Below are positions 15,283 to 25,046 of a DNA stretch of 64,000 nt, in pieces (positions within the stretch are counted from its first letter, which is position 1; every line of letters begins with the position of its first letter). This DNA is from Thermoflavimicrobium dichotomicum (GTDB lineage Bacteria > Bacillota > Bacilli > Thermoactinomycetales > Thermoactinomycetaceae), in the NCBI RefSeq assembly GCF_900114055.1, contig NZ_FORR01000013.1, forward strand, positions 1 to 64,000. Direction: 5' to 3'. Made by a program: the position numbers and the translations under genes. Below the pieces are notes generated by a model. It saw nothing but the letters and a program-made list of their open reading frames with translations. It ran no database searches and was not told where the DNA came from.

Positions 15283-16629
15283 ATGTACCGAACAGTGGCG
15301 GCATTTTTGTTTCCCATTACGCTGATTGCCTTTATTGGAACAGCGATATGGGGTTATCGTGAAAATCAGGAGAAGAATTCAATTTTGATCAAGGCTGAGA
15401 ACCAGTATCAACGAGCCTTCCATGATCTGAATGATCATATGGACAAACTTCAAGATGAAATGGGAAAAGCATTGGCTTTGAACTCCCAGCGTCAATTATC
15501 CAATTGTATGACCAATGTGTGGCGTTTGGCCTATGCGGCGCAAGAGGATTTGGGTCAGCTGCCTTTAACATTGATGCCCTTTGATAAAGCGGAAACCTTC
15601 CTCGGCAAGATCGGTTCGTTTTCCCATCAGGTAGGGGTACGTGATCTCAATAAAGAGCCACTTTCTGACAAAGAATGGAATACACTGCAAACTTTGTATA
15701 ACCGGGCTCACGATATTCGTAATGACCTGCACCAGGTTCAAGATCAGGTGTTGAACAAAAACTTGCGCTGGATGGATGTGGAATTGGCGATGGCGTCAGA
15801 AGATAAGAAAATGGATAACGCCATTATCGACGGATTCCAACAAGTGAACAAGATGGTGGAGCAATATCCGGAGGTAGACTGGGGTCCGGCCATCACCAAC
15901 ATGGAAGTGCATAAACGGGAGAAATATAAGAAGCTTCAAGGCAGGGAAATTTCTCTACAAGAAGCGAAGCAAAAGGTAGCGCAAGCGTTTGATGTTCGTT
16001 CGACGTCTGGGATGAAAGCGACGGTCAATGGTAAAGGTGGAGATTATCAAACAATCAGTGTTACGTTTGATAAAAATGGGAATACCGCTTATACCGATTT
16101 AACCAAAAAAGGTGGACATATCATCTTTATGATGCTAGATCGGCCGGTCAAACAGGCTAAGCTGAATCTGGATCAGGCAGAACAGGTTGCTTTACGCTTT
16201 CTGGAGCGACTTGGGCTTAAAAACATGGTCGCCACATCCTATGATGAAACAGGCAATATGTTTGCCCTGAATTTTGTTCATCAGGAAAAAGGGATCTACA
16301 TTTACCCTGAGATGGTAGCGGTCAAAGTGGCACGGGACAATGGAGAAATTGTGGGCTTGCAGGCTGATGAGTATGTATTCAATAAAATCACGCCCATCAT
16401 CGATAAACCCAAGCTGACCGAAGCAGAGGCGAAAAAGCGAATCAGCCCAAAATTGAAAGTGCAGAAAACAAATTTGGCATATATTTATGATCAAACCAGT
16501 AAACCGGTTTTGTGTTATGAGTTTTTGGGAATGATCGGAAAAGAACAGTATCGTGTGTTTGTGAATGCCATGACTGGCAGCGAAGAAAAGGTGGAAAAAA
16601 TTAGAAAAGCAGATGCTGACCACGTTTAA
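15283..16629 (+). CDS. ypeB: Germination protein YpeB
   Basis: Needed for assembly and stability of SleB in the spore inner membrane and integument. The 448-residue length matches the family. It has an N-terminal membrane anchor (FLFPITLIAFIGTAIWGY, residues ~8-25), a long helical N-terminal half and a C-terminal half with PepSY-type repeats (LSLQEAKQKVAQAF-like, LDQAEQVALRFLERL, LTEAEAKKRI). ATG 15283 follows AAAGGAGCGATG. It is in one operon with sleB, presumably made in the forespore. Confidence 0.95.
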   Translation: MYRTVAAFLFPITLIAFIGTAIWGYRENQEKNSILIKAENQYQRAFHDLNDHMDKLQDEMGKALALNSQRQLSNCMTNVWRLAYAAQEDLGQLPLTLMPFDKAETFLGKIGSFSHQVGVRDLNKEPLSDKEWNTLQTLYNRAHDIRNDLHQVQDQVLNKNLRWMDVELAMASEDKKMDNAIIDGFQQVNKMVEQYPEVDWGPAITNMEVHKREKYKKLQGREISLQEAKQKVAQAFDVRSTSGMKATVNGKGGDYQTISVTFDKNGNTAYTDLTKKGGHIIFMMLDRPVKQAKLNLDQAEQVALRFLERLGLKNMVATSYDETGNMFALNFVHQEKGIYIYPEMVAVKVARDNGEIVGLQADEYVFNKITPIIDKPKLTEAEAKKRISPKLKVQKTNLAYIYDQTSKPVLCYEFLGMIGKEQYRVFVNAMTGSEEKVEKIRKADADHV

Positions 16630-17131
16630 GTTTAAATAGCGTTTCTATAAAAGTAGAGGGAGTAAATAAAGAACACCTATCGATGGGATGACCCCATCCG
16701 TAAACACCAAATCGTGGTGGAAATTTACAGATATCGGTTAAAAGAAGTGCCAGTTTCTGTTTACATTTTATTCGGGTTCGTTTTCGCGTAACTTGGGTGT
16801 GTATAAACCGGGGGCGAACCCATTTCTTGATGATGTGAGTGTGAGGTTGATCGGGAAAAATGCTAGGATAAAGGATAGTTTTCATTGCAAATATGAAGTT
16901 TTTATGTTATTCTTAAAACAAGTTAAAATTTAATATACGGGTCTTTATTCCTAGATTTTCTCTTAATTTTAAAAAAGAAATACATAGTTACAGTATGTAA
17001 GGGATAGGTCGAGGTTTTCGATAAGGATTGTACTTTGATAGGGAATGAATCGAATACAGTCCAGCCATCATCGAGCAGGTGCGACCTGCTCATTATTTTT
17101 GTATCCCGAGTAGGGAGGATTTGTCAGGTTG
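16630..17131. other. Gene-free ~500 bp between ypeB and cmk with a terminator
   Basis: No supported gene; the ypfA and ypfB homologues found here in B. subtilis are absent. Seen: a small GATGGG/CCCATC hairpin near 16681, a GGGTTCG (16775) / CGAACCC (16815) pair with a 33-nt loop, and a clear terminator at 17073-17100 (GAGCAGGT-GCG-ACCTGCTC then ATTATTTTT) just ahead of the cmk ribosome binding site. The terminator's place so close to cmk suggests attenuation or a cmk promoter hidden in the remaining ~30 nt. Confidence 0.6.
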
Positions 17132-17800
17132 ATGAGAAGATTCTTGGTAGCGATTGATGGTCCAGCAGGAGCTGGAAAAAGTACGGTAGCCCGACTTGTG
17201 GCAGAACAGCTTGGGCTTACCTATGTGGATACAGGTGCGATGTATCGCGGGGTTGCCTGGAGAGCATTGCAAGAAAAAGTTGATGTAACCAATGAGGAAG
17301 TTCTTGCTCAACTGGCTGAAGCAACTCAGTTCAAATTGGAAAAAGAAGGGATTCGAATCAATGGAAAATGGCTGAAAGAAGAACTTCGTACTCCTGAAGT
17401 ATCTCAGCTAGCTTCAGCCATTGCCAAAATGGGAGAAGTTCGGCAAGCCCTTGTACGCAAGCAACAAGAAATCGCTCGACAACACGGTGTGGTTATGGAC
17501 GGGCGAGATATCGGGACACATGTCTTGCCACATGCTGATGTCAAAGTGTTTCTGACTGCTTCGATTGAAAAAAGGGCTAAGCGCCGTTATCTGGAATTGC
17601 TTGCGAAAGGATATCAAGTCGATGAAAGAACCTTGCAGGAAGAGATTCGCAAACGGGATGAAAATGACCAAACACGCAAGCACTCTCCACTCCGTCAGGC
17701 GGAGGATGCGGTATTCATTGATACCAGTGATTTAACGGTCTCCGAAGTGGTTGAAAAGATTTTGGAACTTTGTCGCACCAAAGTGGGCGGTAATGAGTAA
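17132..17800 (+). CDS. cmk: Cytidylate kinase
   Basis: Phosphorylates CMP and dCMP with ATP. It has 222 residues, the normal size. Seen: P-loop IDGPAGAGKST (residues ~8-18), YVDTGAMYRGVAWRAL, the VMDGRDIGTHVLP region (~126-138) and the lid stretch EEIRKRDENDQTRKHSPL. The TTG codon just before ATG 17132 sits at better spacing from GGGAGG, so translation may begin one codon earlier. It is followed by the S1-like gene, as in B. subtilis (cmk-ypfD). Confidence 0.95.
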   Translation: MRRFLVAIDGPAGAGKSTVARLVAEQLGLTYVDTGAMYRGVAWRALQEKVDVTNEEVLAQLAEATQFKLEKEGIRINGKWLKEELRTPEVSQLASAIAKMGEVRQALVRKQQEIARQHGVVMDGRDIGTHVLPHADVKVFLTASIEKRAKRRYLELLAKGYQVDERTLQEEIRKRDENDQTRKHSPLRQAEDAVFIDTSDLTVSEVVEKILELCRTKVGGNE

Positions 17801-17981
17801 GATATGTTATACATTGATCAGCGGGCGAGATCGAGGAAGCCCTTTCCAACATGTATGGAGTGATTGAAAACGAATACAACAAGAATTCAGGGAATCGGAT
17901 CAACTGAATCTATTCAGTTTGGTCTTTATAATATAAACCATATCGACAGTTTTTTGTGGGTATGTGAGGAGGGCAATTGCT

Positions 17982-19136
17982 ATGTCAGAACAAGTCAAAT
18001 CTGAAATGACTGAGGCTGTATCTTTACAAGTAGGCGATGTAGTAAAAGGAAAAGTTGTAAAAGTGGAAAGAAATCAAGCACTCGTTGATGTAGGATATAA
18101 ATCAGATGCCATCTTGCCGATTTCTGAAATTTCGGCTTTGCATGTTGAACAGGTATCTGATGAACTGAAGGTGGATGATGAGTTTGAAGTAAAAGTCATC
18201 CGACTGGAAGAAGAAGGCGACAAAGTCATTGTGTCCAAAAGAGCAGTTGTTGCTGAAAAAGCATGGAAAGAACTGCAGGAGAAATTGGAAACCGGCGAAA
18301 CCATCACAGCAACTGTGGCTGATGTTGTCAAAGGTGGTCTGGTTGTCAATGTGGGTGTTCGTGGCTTTATTCCTGCCTCTCATGTAGAGCGCCATTTTGT
18401 AGAAGACTTCAGTGATTACAAAGGCCGCGAACTAACCTTGAAAGTGGTTGAGCTGGATCCAGAGAAGAACAAGCTGATTCTCTCCAGAAAGCTCGTATTG
18501 GAAGAAGAAGAGAAAAAGAAAAAGGCAGAGCGGCTCAATCAGCTGGAGCCTGGTCAAATTGTAGAAGGAACCGTGCAACGTCTGACAGACTTTGGTGCAT
18601 TTGTTGATCTTGGCGGTATTGATGGTTTGGTTCATGTTTCCGAGCTGGCATGGAATCGGGTTGAACATCCATCGGATGTATTGGCTGAAGGGCAAACAAT
18701 TCAGGTGAAAATACTCAAAGTGGATCGCGACAATGAGCGAATCAGCTTAAGCCTCAAAGAGACACGAAAAGGTCCGTGGGAACAAGTAGCTGATCACATC
18801 AAAGTGGGAGATGTAGTGACCGGAACAGTCAAACGTTTGGCCAGTTTCGGTGCCTTTGTCGAAGTATATCCTGGTGTGGAGGGACTCGTTCATATTTCAC
18901 AGATTTCCCGCCGCCATATTGGCACACCACAAGAAGTACTGGAAGAAGGCCAGGAAGTACAGGTAAAAGTGTTGGATATGCAATTGGATCAAAAACGGAT
19001 TAGCCTGAGCATGAAAGAATTAGAGGAAGAGCCCAAAAAAGAAAAAGTGGAAGAAGAGAAAAATGTGGCAACGAACAATTCCGGGCTTAATGTAACCTTG
19101 GGGGATATGTATCCAGAACTGCGCAATTTAAAATAA
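17982..19136 (+). CDS. rpsA: S1 RNA-binding domain protein (30S ribosomal protein S1 homologue, YpfD type)
   Basis: A 384-residue protein with four S1 domains in series: residues ~12-85 (VGDVVKGKVVKVERNQALVDVGYK), ~100-170 (GLVVNVGVRGFIPASHVE), ~187-260 (VEGTVQRLTDFGAFVDLGGIDGLVHVSEL) and ~270-345 (GTVKRLASFGAFVEVYPGVEGLVHISQI). A charged tail EEEPKKEKVEEEK follows. Low-G+C Firmicutes carry this four-domain form, and its role in translation initiation is less strict than that of E. coli S1. ATG 17982 lies 9 nt behind GAGGAGGG. A terminator follows at 19149. Confidence 0.93.
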   Translation: MSEQVKSEMTEAVSLQVGDVVKGKVVKVERNQALVDVGYKSDAILPISEISALHVEQVSDELKVDDEFEVKVIRLEEEGDKVIVSKRAVVAEKAWKELQEKLETGETITATVADVVKGGLVVNVGVRGFIPASHVERHFVEDFSDYKGRELTLKVVELDPEKNKLILSRKLVLEEEEKKKKAERLNQLEPGQIVEGTVQRLTDFGAFVDLGGIDGLVHVSELAWNRVEHPSDVLAEGQTIQVKILKVDRDNERISLSLKETRKGPWEQVADHIKVGDVVTGTVKRLASFGAFVEVYPGVEGLVHISQISRRHIGTPQEVLEEGQEVQVKVLDMQLDQKRISLSMKELEEEPKKEKVEEEKNVATNNSGLNVTLGDMYPELRNLK

Positions 19137-19148
19137 TATCGCTTGGTC

Positions 19149-19176
19149 AACCAGCCATAAATTGGCTGGTTTTTTA
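19149..19176 (+). terminator. Terminator after the S1 gene
   Basis: A 9-bp stem AACCAGCCA/TGGCTGGTT with a 5-nt loop and T-run. Confidence 0.9.
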
Positions 19177-19238
19177 TTGAGTGGAAAAAGGGATTTCGTT
19201 TCATACTAGGACAAAAACCAGGGGAAAGGAGCACAAGA

Positions 19239-19865
19239 TTGAGCACAGGTGTGTTAGCTGTTTTATCTATTCTGATTTTGTTCATTTTAATATATACGGG
19301 ATGGTTTGGCGGATTGTCCGCTGATTTGGGTTGGTCGTCTTTGCAAATAGCTGGGGGTCTTCTGTTTGCTTTTTTTATCACGGTTGTCTCTCCTGTTCAA
19401 ATTCATCCAGCTTATGAAATTGAACCCGGCATCTTTGTTGTGTTCATCATTTTTTTGATGCTGTTTTTTCGTGTGCCATCTTCTTCGATCCTGTTTATTT
19501 GTCTACATATCATTTTTTTAGGAACCATTCTATTTATGTATCATGAAGTAACCGATGCACAAACAGAATGGGATGATTTTACTTTTCGGCTGGGAACGGT
19601 TTGTCTGATGACGATTTTTCCGCTTTGTCTACGGAAGGGTCTGCTCGAGCGGTTATTGGTACAAGTGGGAGCACTTGTTTATGCTTATGGTCTGGTTTTA
19701 TTGGTATATAAAGAGGTGTTTCAGCCTTTGCCGATCGGAAGTGATGATTTTTTAGATACCTTTTGGATTTGTCTGATTCATATTATGGTCTTTCATTATG
19801 GAAGCAAAGTTGTGGTGAAAAATCTGCGCAAGGTGCAGGAAATCTTCTCTTTTCAGCGGAAATGA
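19239..19865 (+). CDS. yphA: Polytopic membrane protein, YphA-like
   Basis: A 208-residue protein with about six to seven hydrophobic segments (for example LSILILFILIYTGWFGG, FVVFIIFLMLFF, IFLGTILFMY, LVYAYGLVLLVY). The start is TTG 19239, 7 nt behind AAAGGAG; no ATG fits. The name comes from position: B. subtilis has the membrane protein YphA between ypfD and der, and the size agrees. No catalytic motif is visible and the function is unknown. Confidence 0.65.
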   Translation: MSTGVLAVLSILILFILIYTGWFGGLSADLGWSSLQIAGGLLFAFFITVVSPVQIHPAYEIEPGIFVVFIIFLMLFFRVPSSSILFICLHIIFLGTILFMYHEVTDAQTEWDDFTFRLGTVCLMTIFPLCLRKGLLERLLVQVGALVYAYGLVLLVYKEVFQPLPIGSDDFLDTFWICLIHIMVFHYGSKVVVKNLRKVQEIFSFQRK

Positions 19866-19876
19866 CCAGGATTGAG

Positions 19877-19919
19877 CGGACGGGAGTGAATAAAAACAAG
19901 ATCATTCCCTTCCGTTTTT
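19877..19919 (+). terminator. Probable terminator after yphA
   Basis: An imperfect stem CGGACGGGAGTGA/TCATTCCCTTCCG (two mismatched or wobble positions) followed by TTTTTC. Confidence 0.65.
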
Positions 19920-20059
19920 CGATATAAAAACGATTTTTGCGCCAATCTTTGATCTGGAATCGAGGTTGCCTTAAGGAGTAAATACGGATAAGATTAAAGA
20001 TGTTAATCGATTAACACACAATTTATTGGTAGATTGTGTATGAAGAAAGGGAAAGAAGG

Positions 20060-21376
20060 ATGAGTTTACCTGTAGTTGCCATTGTCGGAAGACCGAATGT
20101 GGGTAAGTCTACGATTTTTAATCGTTTAGCTGGTGAACGCATTGCGATTGTAGAAGACCAGCCTGGTATCACACGTGACCGGATTTACAGTCGAAGTGAA
20201 TGGAATGGTCAGGAGTTTCATTTAATCGATACAGGTGGCCTGGAATTCGGAGAAAAAGATGAAATTCTTCAGCATATTAAAAATCAAGTGGAGCTGGCGA
20301 TTGAAGAAGCGGATGTCATTCTGTTTGTGACAAATGGAAGAGATGGAGTTACTTCAGCAGATGAAGAAGTGGCCCAAATGCTTCATCGGACACAAAAACC
20401 AGTGGTTGTAGCAGTAAATAAGGTAGATGATCGCAAGTATGAAGATGCGATGTATGACTTCTATCGCTTGGGATTTGAACATGTGATTGCGATTTCGGCA
20501 CTACACGGAACGGGCACAGGGGATATGCTCGATTGCCTTGTGAGTTACTTCCCGGAAGAAATCGAAGAAGACTATGATGAAGATACCATTCGTGTTTCCT
20601 TGATTGGACGACCCAATGTAGGCAAATCTTCTCTCGTCAATGCGATATTGGGGGAAGAGCGGGTGATCGTCAGCCCAGTGGCAGGTACTACCCGTGATGC
20701 CATTGACACCCCATTTGAGCATGAAGGCCAGTCCTTTGTATTAGTGGATACAGCTGGACTCAGAAAACGAGGAAAAGTATATGAAACGGTAGAAAAATAT
20801 AGTGTCATCCGGGCGTTAAAGGCGATTGAACGCTCTGATGTCTGTTTGATTGTGATTGATGGGGAAAGAGGAATTGCTGAACAGGACAAGCGGATTGCCG
20901 GATATGCACATGAAGCTGGTTGCGCTTGTATTTTTGTTGTCAACAAATGGGACGCAGTGGAAAAAGACGATAAGACCATGAACCGTTTTCAGGAGAAAAT
21001 ACGTCATGCGTTCCAATTTATGCCTTACGCTCCGATTCTTTTCGTTTCGGCCAAGACTAAGCAGCGTGTTCATCAAATTCTGCCGATGGTAACCGAAGTG
21101 GCTGAACATCATGCATTGCGCATTACGACATCGGTTTTAAACCAAGTAATCAGTGATGCGATCGCCACAACACCTCCGCCATCTGAAAAAGGAAAACGAT
21201 TTAGAATTTATTATGCAACCCAAGTAGCAGTAAAGCCGCCTACTTTTGTCCTGTTTGTCAATGATCCGGAATTGGCGCATTTCAGTTATTTACGATATCT
21301 GGAAAATCAGTTGCGAGCGGCTTTTCAGTTTTTTGGAACTCCGATTCGCATTCGCCTGCGCAAAAAGAATACGTGA
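20060..21376 (+). CDS. der: Ribosome assembly GTPase Der (EngA)
   Basis: An essential double-GTPase for 50S maturation; 438 residues, normal length. Seen: the first G domain with GRPNVGKST (~residue 10) and DTGGLEF, the second with GRPNVGKSS (~183) and DTAGLRKRG, NKxD motifs NKVD and NKWD, and a C-terminal KH-like domain ([25 protein letters not shown]). ATG 20060 is right behind AAAGAAGG; an upstream in-frame start at 20036 has no site. der-plsY-gpsA follow one another on the same strand. Confidence 0.97.
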   Translation: MSLPVVAIVGRPNVGKSTIFNRLAGERIAIVEDQPGITRDRIYSRSEWNGQEFHLIDTGGLEFGEKDEILQHIKNQVELAIEEADVILFVTNGRDGVTSADEEVAQMLHRTQKPVVVAVNKVDDRKYEDAMYDFYRLGFEHVIAISALHGTGTGDMLDCLVSYFPEEIEEDYDEDTIRVSLIGRPNVGKSSLVNAILGEERVIVSPVAGTTRDAIDTPFEHEGQSFVLVDTAGLRKRGKVYETVEKYSVIRALKAIERSDVCLIVIDGERGIAEQDKRIAGYAHEAGCACIFVVNKWDAVEKDDKTMNRFQEKIRHAFQFMPYAPILFVSAKTKQRVHQILPMVTEVAEHHALRITTSVLNQVISDAIATTPPPSEKGKRFRIYYATQVAVKPPTFVLFVNDPELAHFSYLRYLENQLRAAFQFFGTPIRIRLRKKNT

Positions 21377-21483
21377 CAAAGGGATTGGGTAGCTCATTGA
21401 TTGCATGTTGCCAGAATCATTTCTGAGCAAATCCAATGAGGAGATTTTATAAATAAATTGCTTGTAGGGAGAGAGAAAATAGG

Positions 21484-22074
21484 ATGTTTTATACATGGAT
21501 TTTGCCGATCCTCCTTTCCTATTTGATCGGATCGATCAGTTTCAGTTATATCGTAGGTAAATTAACGAAGGGTATCGATATTCGTAACTATGGAAGTGGA
21601 AATGCAGGGGCAACCAATACGGTTCGTGTATTAGGAAAAGTACCTGGTCTCATTGTATTTATATTAGATGCTCTAAAAGGTATGGCAGCAGTCGGGATCG
21701 GTTACTTGATGGCCGATGGAAATGCAGCGGTATGGATGGTCTGCGGTATTGCTGCGATTGTTGGGCACAATTGGCCGATCTTCCTGAAATTTCGTGGTGG
21801 AAAAGGAATCGCCACAACCATCGGGGTAACAGCTGTATTGGTATTCTATGCAGCCCTGATTTCTGGATTGTTGGCGATTTTGTTTATTGTCTTTACTCGC
21901 TATGTATCGTTGGGATCGCTTATCTATACGGCGAGCTTGCCTATATTTATCATGTTGGTTGATCACGGTCCGAGTACTTATTTTTGGCTTAGTTTAATTA
22001 TGATGGTAATGGCTATTATTCGCCATAAAGATAATATTAAGAATTTGTTAAAAGGAAAGGAACGTCGTATCTAA
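21484..22074 (+). CDS. plsY: Glycerol-3-phosphate acyltransferase PlsY
   Basis: A membrane enzyme that moves the acyl group from acyl-phosphate to glycerol-3-phosphate, the first step of phospholipid synthesis. It has 196 residues with several membrane helices. Conserved motifs: GSGNAGATNT (~residues 38-47) and GHNWPIFLKFRGGKGIATT (~97-115). ATG 21484 lies behind GGGAGAGAG. The neighbouring gpsA makes the substrate. In B. subtilis plsY (yneS) is elsewhere, so the der-plsY-gpsA order is a local grouping of phospholipid genes. Confidence 0.95.
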   Translation: MFYTWILPILLSYLIGSISFSYIVGKLTKGIDIRNYGSGNAGATNTVRVLGKVPGLIVFILDALKGMAAVGIGYLMADGNAAVWMVCGIAAIVGHNWPIFLKFRGGKGIATTIGVTAVLVFYAALISGLLAILFIVFTRYVSLGSLIYTASLPIFIMLVDHGPSTYFWLSLIMMVMAIIRHKDNIKNLLKGKERRI

Positions 22075-22263
22075 GATAGCAGACATTTCTTCAATCAGTG
22101 ATCGGATCGACAGATACAGAAATATGGCTACAGAGGAAGGAGGAAAGCTGCTACTAGGGTTAAGTAAATGTGGATAGCGTAGTAAAGGATTTTTAGGAAG
22201 GATCTTGATCCGGATCATTTACTGGAATGGGTACCGATCTATGTTTCTAGTAGCAGACAAAAG

Positions 22264-23289
22264 ATGAATAAAGAGATCGCAGTACTTGGCGCTGGCAGTT
22301 GGGGAACAGCTTTGTCGATGGTTTTGGTTGAAAACGGTCATCAGGTCATTATATGGGGACGTCGTGAAGATCTGGTACAGGAGATCAATGAGCAACATAC
22401 GAACCAAAGATATTTGCCAAACGTTCGTTTACCTGAACAGTTGAAGGCAACTTCATCACTCTCCGAAGCAGTTGCCGGAAAAGATGTGGTTGTATTTGTT
22501 GTACCATCGCATTCGATGAGAACCATTGCCAAGCAAGTGAAAAAGTGGATTGGTGATCATGCCTTGGTGGTACATGCTACAAAGGGTTTTGAAGTGGGAA
22601 CGGGCATGCGGATGTCTCAGGTATTAAAAGAAGAGCTTTCTGAGCCGTTTGAAACAAGAATCGCAGCCCTTTCGGGGCCAAGCCATGCCGAAGAAGTGGC
22701 TCAAAAGTGTCCAACAACGGTGGTGGTTGCCTCCAGTCACTCAGAAGTGGCAGAAGAGGTACAGGGAATTTTTATGAATCATTATTTTCGGGTGTATACC
22801 AACTCTGATTTGATTGGAGTCGAAGTAGGCGGTTCGCTGAAAAATATCATTGCACTGGCTGCGGGTTTGGGTGATGGCTTAGGGATTGGAGATAATGCCA
22901 AAGCAGCTTTAATGACACGTGGATTGGCGGAGATTGCCCGTTTGGGAACAGCGATGGGAGCGAAGCCGCTGACTTTTGTAGGATTGGCTGGAGTAGGAGA
23001 TTTGGTGGTAACCTGTACCAGTCAGCATAGCCGGAACTGGCGGGCTGGATATATGATCAGTCAGGGGAAAAAACTGGATCAGGTCTTGCATGAGATGGGA
23101 ATGGTTGTTGAAGGAGTGCAAACAACTCGCACAGCCTATTCACTGGCAATGCGTCACCATGTGGAGATGCCGATTACCGAGCAATTGTATGCGGTGCTGT
23201 TTGAGAACAAAGACCCTGAACAGGCAGTAGAGGATCTCATGCGTCGAGGACGTACAAGCGAATGGGAAGAAATTATTCGTTCTTGGTAG
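22264..23289 (+). CDS. gpsA: Glycerol-3-phosphate dehydrogenase [NAD(P)+]
   Basis: Reduces dihydroxyacetone phosphate to sn-glycerol-3-phosphate for phospholipids. It has 341 residues. Seen: the dinucleotide motif GAGSWGTAL (~residues 8-16), VVFVVPSHSM, the catalytic Lys region GGSLKNIIALAAG (~188-200) and GLAGVGDLVVTCTS. The ribosome binding site before ATG 22264 is weak (no clear GGAGG), unlike most genes here. A terminator with a 12-bp stem lies 150 nt downstream. Confidence 0.95.
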   Translation: MNKEIAVLGAGSWGTALSMVLVENGHQVIIWGRREDLVQEINEQHTNQRYLPNVRLPEQLKATSSLSEAVAGKDVVVFVVPSHSMRTIAKQVKKWIGDHALVVHATKGFEVGTGMRMSQVLKEELSEPFETRIAALSGPSHAEEVAQKCPTTVVVASSHSEVAEEVQGIFMNHYFRVYTNSDLIGVEVGGSLKNIIALAAGLGDGLGIGDNAKAALMTRGLAEIARLGTAMGAKPLTFVGLAGVGDLVVTCTSQHSRNWRAGYMISQGKKLDQVLHEMGMVVEGVQTTRTAYSLAMRHHVEMPITEQLYAVLFENKDPEQAVEDLMRRGRTSEWEEIIRSW

Positions 23290-23440
23290 CCAATTGGGCT
23301 TATTTCCTGTTGCGTGGATTCCATGCTTGACATACTCTGTATTAGTTTTTACCATTATCCATAAACTTGAGCACTTAAATCTTGGGCCAGGGACTCAGTT
23401 TGCTCATGATAAGTTGCTCAGAGGATAATGGAACAAAAGA

Positions 23441-23475
23441 CGAGGGTAATGCTGTTTCGCATTACCCTCGTTTTC
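23441..23475. terminator. Strong terminator after gpsA, overlapping the end of the opposite gene
   Basis: A 12-bp perfect stem CGAGGGTAATGC/GCATTACCCTCG with a 6-nt loop and TTTTC. The stop codon of the - strand gene (23462-23464) lies inside the 3' arm. Confidence 0.85.
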
Positions 23476-24001
23476 TTCTTTTTGAAGAGGTATTGGCTTT
23501 TGGTTGTTGGAAGATGCTGCTTATAATTTTTTGTATCGGTGGCGATTGCAAGATGGAGAATAATTGTTGGAAATCAAGATGTTCAAAGAGTGAGAATAAA
23601 GGAGGAGTTTTTACTTGGGACGGATTGTTGGGCAAATTGAAGGTCGGTGTGTTATCATGTTGAGGTGTGTTATCATGTTGAGGTGTGTTATCATGTTGAG
23701 CGGTAGTTTTTTGTGGAAGCAGTGGAAAAAGTGATCCTCGAAAACCGGGCTTTCGTATGGAGAGCATGCGCTGGGCCAAATCAAACATCTGATACGTGGA
23801 TTTAAGTAATGATTCAAGCTTGGCGAGCGACTGACTGAGGGTTTGGATTGTCGAGTGGAAAGTCGTAAACCCGTTTAAAATTTTGGCTATATTTTGTGAA
23901 GAAAGATGAAGAACTTCGGGTTCATAGGACGGAACCACAGATCGCGCCGGAGGGCGGATCGGCTTTTTTTTGCCTTTATTTCGTCGACGAACGTTTTTCA
24001 T
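23462..24001 (-). CDS. Basic hypothetical protein with QHDNTP repeats
   Basis: A 179-residue protein of unknown function. ATG 23999-24001 follows TTGGAGGAAG. It has a very basic N-terminus (MKNVRRRNKGKKKP), an amphipathic helical middle (TIQTLSQSLAKLESLLKS), a threefold hexapeptide repeat QHDNTP coded by an exact 18-bp tandem repeat (23646-23699), a hydrophobic C-terminal part with short phenylalanine-rich helices, and a basic end SSKRRKRG. Size, charge and repeats recall small spore coat or inner-spore proteins, but there is no sequence basis for a family. It lies convergent with gpsA. Confidence 0.55.
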   Translation of the reverse strand: MKNVRRRNKGKKKPIRPPARSVVPSYEPEVLHLSSQNIAKILNGFTTFHSTIQTLSQSLAKLESLLKSTYQMFDLAQRMLSIRKPGFRGSLFPLLPQKTTAQHDNTPQHDNTPQHDNTPTFNLPNNPSQVKTPPLFSLFEHLDFQQLFSILQSPPIQKIISSIFQQPKANTSSKRRKRG

Positions 24002-24145
24002 TTTTTCTTCCTCCAATCAGGCTGATGTCTAATTATCTTATGCAGGAAAAGAGTGACAGAATAGAGACAGATGTCCAAATGATTGGTAGGCTCTTGCGGA
24101 TTTGCTATACTGTATAGAGGAATTGGAGAAGGACGGTGTCAAAAA

Positions 24146-24307
24146 GTGGGTAATTGGATGGTTGTCATTGTTTTATTGATCATCATTAATTTATTGGTTA
24201 CTTGGGCCCGGCTACAGAAACGGAAATGGCTTCGCTATCTATTGATCACCATTGCGGTTATTCTCGTTTTTCCTGCTTTGATTATGGGCCTTAAGGTTAT
24301 TTCGTGA
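24146..24307 (+). CDS. yphE: Small two-helix membrane protein, YphE-like
   Basis: About 53 residues with two hydrophobic helices (MVVIVLLIIINLLVTWA and YLLITIAVILVFPALIMGL) joined by a basic loop (RLQKRKWLR). The start is uncertain: GTG 24146 or ATG 24158, both downstream of GGAGAAGGA. Position before a YphF-like lipoprotein, and between gpsA and spoIVA, matches B. subtilis yphE (a DUF2768-type small membrane protein). Function unknown. Confidence 0.6.
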   Translation: MGNWMVVIVLLIIINLLVTWARLQKRKWLRYLLITIAVILVFPALIMGLKVIS

Positions 24308-24325
24308 GAAAGGAGATCCGCTTGC

Positions 24326-25039
24326 ATGAAACGATGGTTTATCGGACTCATTTTTGTCATTTGTACGACCATCTTATCCGGTTGCCTCTATCCCCAGGAA
24401 AAGCGGCAACAACTTGATCAGCTACCAACGCATATTGCCCAAGTACAGTCAGCAGTCGATGAGTATAAAAAACGAAACCATATGGTTCCCTACCGTTATA
24501 AAGAAGATGAAATCATGTTAACAACCAAATACCTGGTTGATTTTGAAGCGTTAAAAGGTTATGGTACAGGCATTCCCCCAACCGCTTTTGAAAAGGGAGG
24601 GAACTATCTGTACCTTTATACAGATGTAGAGAAAAAGCCAACGGTGCGCGTCATGGACTTGCGGATTCATGAACAGATTCGAATAGTGCAACCTTTGGTC
24701 CAGGAATATTTAAAGGAAAAGAAGCAGCTCCCTGTTAAAGAGAAAGTGGATGTCCAATATGCTACCATTGATTTTAACAAATTGCGAATCAATCCTGTGA
24801 CGATTCCAAGCCCTTATCATGCCCAAACTTCACTAGAACTTTTGGTGGATCAGAAAGGAAGAGTATTTGTGGATTATCGGCCAGAAGTAATGCAGATGAT
24901 CCAAGAGGCCAAAAACAAACCCAGTGAGAATCAGGATTTACGAACATGGGTTTCTCTGCAGTCCTTTTTTGTTCCTGCGTATTCACCGCCCATGAAATAT
25001 AAAAATAATGAACCTGTTCTCGAAGTAGTTGCACCATAA
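24326..25039 (+). CDS. yphF: Lipoprotein YphF-like
   Basis: A 237-residue exported protein. The N-terminus is a lipoprotein signal (MKRWFIGLIFVICTTILSGC; lipobox LSGC, Cys ~20), so it should be lipid-anchored on the outer face of the membrane. No catalytic motif is visible in the rest. ATG 24326 follows AAAGGAG. It is 18 nt behind the small membrane protein gene and likely in the same operon. Position before spoIVA matches B. subtilis yphF. Function unknown; a sporulation link is only suggested by place. Confidence 0.75.
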   Translation: MKRWFIGLIFVICTTILSGCLYPQEKRQQLDQLPTHIAQVQSAVDEYKKRNHMVPYRYKEDEIMLTTKYLVDFEALKGYGTGIPPTAFEKGGNYLYLYTDVEKKPTVRVMDLRIHEQIRIVQPLVQEYLKEKKQLPVKEKVDVQYATIDFNKLRINPVTIPSPYHAQTSLELLVDQKGRVFVDYRPEVMQMIQEAKNKPSENQDLRTWVSLQSFFVPAYSPPMKYKNNEPVLEVVAP

Positions 25040-25046
25040 AAAAAGA

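Noticed and set aside
23382-23663. 93-codon + strand frame over the gpsA terminator
   Set aside because: It crosses a strong terminator and is antisense to a gene with a good ribosome binding site.
23646-23699. CRISPR-like short repeats
   Set aside because: The three 18-bp units are adjacent without spacers and code for QHDNTP inside a frame. No CRISPR array or cas gene was seen in the window.
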